Below are positions 60,946 to 64,000 of a stretch of DNA of 64,000 nt, one piece after another. Origin of the DNA: Lutimaribacter pacificus (lineage in GTDB: Bacteria > Pseudomonadota > Alphaproteobacteria > Rhodobacterales > Rhodobacteraceae); NCBI RefSeq assembly GCF_900142185.1, contig NZ_FQZZ01000007.1, positions 62,001 to 126,000 of the forward strand. The letters are read 5' to 3'. Position 1 is the stretch's first letter, and each line of letters begins with the position of its first letter. Below the pieces are notes generated by a model, which was not told where the DNA came from, searched no databases, and saw only the letters and a list, made by a program, of their open reading frames with translations. The position numbers and the translations under genes were made by a program.

Positions 60946-61353
60946 ATGTGCGCGACAAATTCGTTTCTCAGATCTCTGGGCGTCGAGATCTACGGGTCAG
61001 GTCATCGGCGCTGGCCGGACGACGTGAAGGCTCGCGCTGTGGCAGAGACTTTGGAGCCGGGAGCGACCGTGAATGCGATTGCCGAGCGATATGACATCCG
61101 CCCAAACCAGCTCTCGGCTTGGCGGCGTCTGGCAAAGCAGGGCCAGCTGGTTCTTCCTCCGGCGGAACTCGGAGAGCCGGTCTTCGCGCCTCTGGTCATT
61201 TGCGATCCGACTGAGACGCCCGAGCTTTCCGACGCGAAGCCCCAGCAGGTGATCCGGATCGTCAAGGGAACAACCCGGATCGAGCTGTCTTCTGACACGT
61301 CGGCAGGTCAGATCGCCGCGATCGTGCGCACTCTGGAAGCGCCTGCATGCTGA
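60946..61353 (+). CDS. tnpA: IS66-family accessory protein TnpA
   Basis: A 135-residue DNA-binding accessory protein. The N-terminal half has a helix-turn-helix of the transposase-8 type: DDVKARAVAETLEPGATVNA, then IAERYDIRPNQLSAWRRLAK. The C-terminal part IRIVKGTTRIELSSDTSAGQ is typical of IS66 orf1. ATG 60946 is preferred over GTG 60934, which abuts the GGGGA ribosome site too closely. It overlaps tnpB by seven bases. Confidence 0.88.
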   Translation: MCATNSFLRSLGVEIYGSGHRRWPDDVKARAVAETLEPGATVNAIAERYDIRPNQLSAWRRLAKQGQLVLPPAELGEPVFAPLVICDPTETPELSDAKPQQVIRIVKGTTRIELSSDTSAGQIAAIVRTLEAPAC

Positions 61354-61700
61354 TGCCGTCTCAAGGGGTCCGCATCCTGGTGGCGACGAAGCCGGTAGAC
61401 TTCCGCAAGGGGCATGATGGACTGGCAGCCTTGGTGCAGTCGACCTTGACCGAAGATCCGTTCACCGGGACGGTCTTTATCTTTCGGGCGAAGCGCGCAG
61501 ACCGGATGAAGATCCTGTTCTGGGACGGCAGCGGTCTCGTCATGGCCTACAAACGGCTGGAGGAGAGCACCTTCACCTGGCCCGCGATCCGGGATGGTGC
61601 GATGACCCTGAATCGCGCCCAGTTCGAGGCGCTGTTCGCCGGGCTGGACTGGCGGCGGGTGCGGTCTCTGGAGACGCGCGCCCCCGCTGTGGCAGAGTGA
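61347..61700 (+). CDS. tnpB: IS66-family accessory protein TnpB
   Basis: A 117-residue IS66 orf2 protein. VRILVATKPVDFRKGHDGLA, then FIFRAKRADRMKILFWDGSG and a C-terminal DWRRVRSLETRAP tail are diagnostic for the family. It is required for transposition in studied IS66 elements, with its exact role unknown. It starts within the end of tnpA. Confidence 0.92.
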   Translation: MLMPSQGVRILVATKPVDFRKGHDGLAALVQSTLTEDPFTGTVFIFRAKRADRMKILFWDGSGLVMAYKRLEESTFTWPAIRDGAMTLNRAQFEALFAGLDWRRVRSLETRAPAVAE

Positions 61701-61754
61701 CTCAGGGCGGGGAAAGCCGGCCTGACAAACGCAGGAGCGGGATATGATGCCGCC

Positions 61755-63311
61755 ATGTCCAGCGCCCTATCCCTCGACCTGTCGGCCATTCCGGAAGACC
61801 AGCGTGACGCTGTTCTGGCCGTCCTGCGCGAGCGTGATGCACTCAGGGAAGCCAACAAGCGCCTCGAGCACCTCGTCGCCGAACTGAACCAGGTCGTGCA
61901 TGGCAAAAGGTCCGAGAAACTGAGTGAGGACGAGCGGCAGCTGGCCTTCGAAGATCTGGAAACTGCCGTCGTCGAGGCAGAGGCCCAGCAGGATGAAGAC
62001 GCCACGGCCTCGTCCGGTCCGCGGCGATCCAAGGTCGCCCGCCGCAATCGGGGCAATCTGCCTGAGAGCCTCCCCCGGATCGAGCAGATGATCGAGCCGG
62101 CCAGCCTGGAGTGTCCCTGCGGCTGCGGCACGATGCACCGGATCGGCGAGGACCGCAGCGAGCGGCTGGACATCGTGCCGGCCCAGCTCCGCGTCATCGT
62201 GACGGTTCGACCCAAGTATGCCTGCCGTGCCTACGCCGAAGGGGTCACCCAGGCGCCAGCCCCTGCCTTCCTGATCGAGGGCGGGCTGCCGACCGAGGGC
62301 GCCATTGCGTATGTGCTCGTCGCCAAGTTCGCCGACCATTTGCCTCTCTATCGCCAGAGCCAGATCCTCGCGCGTTCCGGGATCGACCTTCGGCGCAGCA
62401 CGCCCGCCGATTGGGTCGGCACCGCGGCCTTCCACCTTGCCCCGGTGGTCGACCGGCTCGCCGAGCACCTGAAGGGCTCGGGCAAACTCTTCATGGACGA
62501 AACGACGGCGCCGGTTCTGGAGCCCGGGCGAGGCAGGACGAAGACTGGCTTCCTCTGGGCGCTGGCCCGAGATGATCGGGGCTGGGGCGGCGATGACCCG
62601 CCCGGCGTGGTCTTCACTTACCGCCCGAGCCGCGCCGGCGTGAACGCGGAGCAGATCCTGCAGGGCTTCGACGGCATCCTGCAGCTGGACGGCTATCCCG
62701 GCTACGATCGGCTGACGCGCCCCTCGCGCAAGGGCGGCGCGCCGATCACGGTTGCGCACTGCTGGGCACATGCCCGCCGGAAGCTGAAGGAAGTCTTCGA
62801 CCGTGATGGATCGGAGATCGCCGCCGAGGGGCTGCGCCGGATCGCCGAGTTCTACCGGATCGAAACCGAGATCCGCGGCATGGGACCGGGACAGCGCCTG
62901 TCGGCGAGACAGACACGCACCGCGCCGCTGGTGGCCCAGTTCGGCGAATGGTTGCAGAGCCAGCGCCGCCGGATCTCCGCCAAGTCCCGCCTCGGAGAGA
63001 AACTCGCCTATATCCACCGGCAGTGGGACGGGCTACAGACCTTCCTGCAGGACGGACGCGTCGAGATCGACTCCAATGCCGTGGAGAATCTCATCAGGCC
63101 GATCGCCCTGACGCGGAAGAACGCACTCTTCGCCGGCCACGACGAAGGTGGTCGGACCTGGGGCCGCATCGCCTCGCTCATCGCCACAGCAAAGATCAAC
63201 GAAATCGTACCCTTTGTCTATCTCAAGGCGACGCTCGAGGCGATCGCGGCAGGGCATCCCGCGAACCGGATCGACGAGTTGCTACCCTGGAACTTCAAGC
63301 CGTCGAGCTGA
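61755..63311 (+). CDS. tnpC: IS66-family transposase TnpC
   Basis: A 518-residue DDE transposase. The N-terminal coiled segment (VLRERDALREANKRLEHLVA), a zinc-binding region (LECPCGCGTMHRIGED) and the catalytic core (KLFMDETTAPVLEPG with the first Asp, LQLDGYPGYDRL with the second, NAVENLIRPIAL with the Glu) are all present. The usual length and intact frame indicate a functional enzyme. The C-terminus ends ELLPWNF, as in most relatives. Confidence 0.94.
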   Translation: MSSALSLDLSAIPEDQRDAVLAVLRERDALREANKRLEHLVAELNQVVHGKRSEKLSEDERQLAFEDLETAVVEAEAQQDEDATASSGPRRSKVARRNRGNLPESLPRIEQMIEPASLECPCGCGTMHRIGEDRSERLDIVPAQLRVIVTVRPKYACRAYAEGVTQAPAPAFLIEGGLPTEGAIAYVLVAKFADHLPLYRQSQILARSGIDLRRSTPADWVGTAAFHLAPVVDRLAEHLKGSGKLFMDETTAPVLEPGRGRTKTGFLWALARDDRGWGGDDPPGVVFTYRPSRAGVNAEQILQGFDGILQLDGYPGYDRLTRPSRKGGAPITVAHCWAHARRKLKEVFDRDGSEIAAEGLRRIAEFYRIETEIRGMGPGQRLSARQTRTAPLVAQFGEWLQSQRRRISAKSRLGEKLAYIHRQWDGLQTFLQDGRVEIDSNAVENLIRPIALTRKNALFAGHDEGGRTWGRIASLIATAKINEIVPFVYLKATLEAIAAGHPANRIDELLPWNFKPSS

Positions 63312-63317
63312 ACTCCG

Positions 63318-63347
63318 GTGGGGCGTAGACGCCGCTTACGATCAACA
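63318..63347. repeat. Right terminal repeat and target duplication of the IS66-family element
   Basis: Terminal repeat 63318-63339 (ends GCCGCTTAC) followed by GATCAACA at 63340-63347. Confidence 0.92.
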
Positions 63348-63642
63348 CGATGATGGTCGGCCTCTTTCGCGGCGCCTCTCTTCAAGCCGGTATTCTTGGG
63401 GCGGGCCGAAACCGTGGTCGCACTGCTCTGGGCAGCGCATCCTACACCGCCCGGCCTTCGGGGATGCCGGTGCTAACGACGCCCCGCCGGTCAGGCTCAA
63501 CCTTGAGCCTGACGCGAAGAGGCTATTTCCGCCGCCTGAAAACGGACCCTGACATTGGCAAGTGGCGCGTTTCGTCCGCGCCCCCCAAGTCCCGTCTTCG
63601 TCAAGCCGGGCCATTTTTTACGGCGCTGGCTGATCCAGGCGG
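63340..63642. other. Intergenic stretch between the IS66 element and the IclR gene
   Basis: No credible gene. It holds the second target duplication, a perfect inverted repeat at 63490-63513, and a tandem GGCGGTCA/GGCGGTCA just before the IclR stop (63639-63655). Together with 60634-60852 it formed a continuous spacer before the element inserted. Confidence 0.5.
63490..63513. repeat. Perfect 11-bp inverted repeat
   Basis: GTCAGGCTCAA (63490-63500) and TTGAGCCTGAC (63503-63513) are separated by two bases. It lies 130 bases beyond the IclR stop on the minus strand and may be a terminator hairpin without a T run, or a binding site. Confidence 0.55.
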
Positions 63643-64000
63643 TCAGGCGGTCAGGGACTGTTGACCCATCTTCTTCAGATTTCGAACGATTTCTTCGTGC
63701 ATGATCCCTACGATCTCTTTTTCGGATCTCAAGATAACATCAGTTGGAGCGCCAACCCCGACAGCGAAAAGCCGCGAGTTCAGATGGTTAGGAAACGGCA
63801 TGGAAATCAAGCCGCTCCCTTGAACCACCTGATCGGTTGAGAGGTAATAGCCCTTGGCACGGGTTTCTGCCAACGAGGCCACGAAAGCTTTCACATCCAC
63901 TGCCGGTTTGTCGGGCGCGCGATAGGCGTTGATCCTGCGGAACAGACTGCGCACTTCGTCGTCACTGAAACGACTCATCAGAACGCGCCCGACACCTGAG
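63643..64000 (-). CDS. IclR-family transcriptional regulator (N-terminal part beyond the window)
   Basis: Only the C-terminal 118 residues are present; the gene continues past the right edge. SGVGRVLMSRFSDDEVRSLF, then AETRAKGYYLSTDQVVQGSG and FAVGVGAPTDVILR correspond to the IclR effector-binding domain (the GxGRxLLA segment, the long helix, and the strand before the last helix). The DNA-binding domain is not visible. IclR proteins usually regulate a neighbouring catabolic operon in response to its substrate; the eleven-gene operon across the IS66 element is the natural candidate. Confidence 0.85.
   Translation of the reverse strand, partial: SGVGRVLMSRFSDDEVRSLFRRINAYRAPDKPAVDVKAFVASLAETRAKGYYLSTDQVVQGSGLISMPFPNHLNSRLFAVGVGAPTDVILRSEKEIVGIMHEEIVRNLKKMGQQSLTA

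Larger units (their letters stand above)
60861..63339 (+). mobile_element. Intact IS66-family insertion sequence (2479 bp)
   Basis: Terminal repeats of 22 bp match at 20 positions: GTAAGCGGCGGCTGCGCCCC at the left and GTAAGCGGCGTCTACGCCCC at the right (reverse complement), each followed by AC. It is flanked by an 8-bp target duplication GATCAACA at 60853-60860 and 63340-63347. It carries tnpA, tnpB and tnpC in the standard order with intact frames. It sits in the gap between dctP and the IclR gene. Confidence 0.95.

Overview
The window reads as alphaproteobacterial DNA, probably Rhodobacterales: it is GC-rich, genes are tightly packed with ATGA overlaps, TRAP and Liv-type transporters are abundant, and the IS256 and IS66 elements are of the usual alphaproteobacterial kind. 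This placement is an inference from gene content; no rRNA or other marker gene is present. Nearly all of the 64 kb is a catabolic island for carboxylic acids handled as CoA thioesters. I count seven acyl-CoA dehydrogenases, five AMP-forming acyl-CoA ligases, one ADP-forming ligase, three intact and one broken CaiB-type CoA transferases, four intact or partial SDR dehydrogenases plus one fragment, two crotonases, two hotdog hydratases, one thiolase, one biotin-dependent acyl-CoA carboxylase, one HMG-CoA-lyase-like enzyme and two citryl-CoA-lyase-like proteins.

Layout. 1-4.6 kb: the end of a BadH-like SDR, an AMP ligase, an NmrA-like protein, an AraC regulator and a PaaI thioesterase. 4.7-9.1 kb: a low-constraint patch with a tag (DNA-3-methyladenine glycosylase I) gene broken by an internal deletion and by an IS256-family insertion, then a MarR/DoxX/GST stress-type locus and a second, fragmentary thioesterase 3' end. 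9.1-12.7 kb (minus): AMP ligase and FadH-like flavin reductase. 12.8-25.6 kb (plus): one eleven-gene operon with a carboxylase, an HMG-CoA-lyase homologue and a citryl-CoA-lyase homologue. 25.7-33.5 kb (plus): a Liv-type ABC transporter with an embedded acyl-CoA ligase and a final SDR. 33.5-41.4 kb: CaiB, crotonase, thiolase, two acyl-CoA dehydrogenases, a GntR regulator and another CaiB. 41.6-44.6 kb: a TRAP transporter. 44.6-48.5 kb: a gene graveyard (SDR, CaiB, ABC binding protein, LivF). 48.6-60.6 kb (minus): an eleven-gene operon that starts with a second TRAP transporter and holds the second citryl-CoA-lyase homologue. 60.9-63.3 kb: an intact IS66-family element; then a partial IclR regulator at the right edge.

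How it works together (inference). Substrates enter through the ABC and TRAP systems, are activated by ligases or CoA transferases, and pass through dehydrogenation, hydration and oxidation. The two large operons share a four-part set: acyl-CoA dehydrogenase, hotdog hydratase, SDR dehydrogenase and a citrate-synthase-fold lyase where a thiolase would be expected. Both lyases lack the catalytic Asp of the fold. Several other enzymes also have changed catalytic residues: dehydrogenases without the usual Glu, crotonases without the Glu pair, an HMG-CoA-lyase homologue with Asp changed to Glu, and a ligase with Lys changed to Arg. The same 14-bp palindrome, CTAACA-N2-TGTTAG, sits in equivalent promoter positions ahead of the 12.8 kb operon and the ABC transporter operon, tying them into one regulon. 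I regard this as the best candidate for an undescribed pathway in the window.
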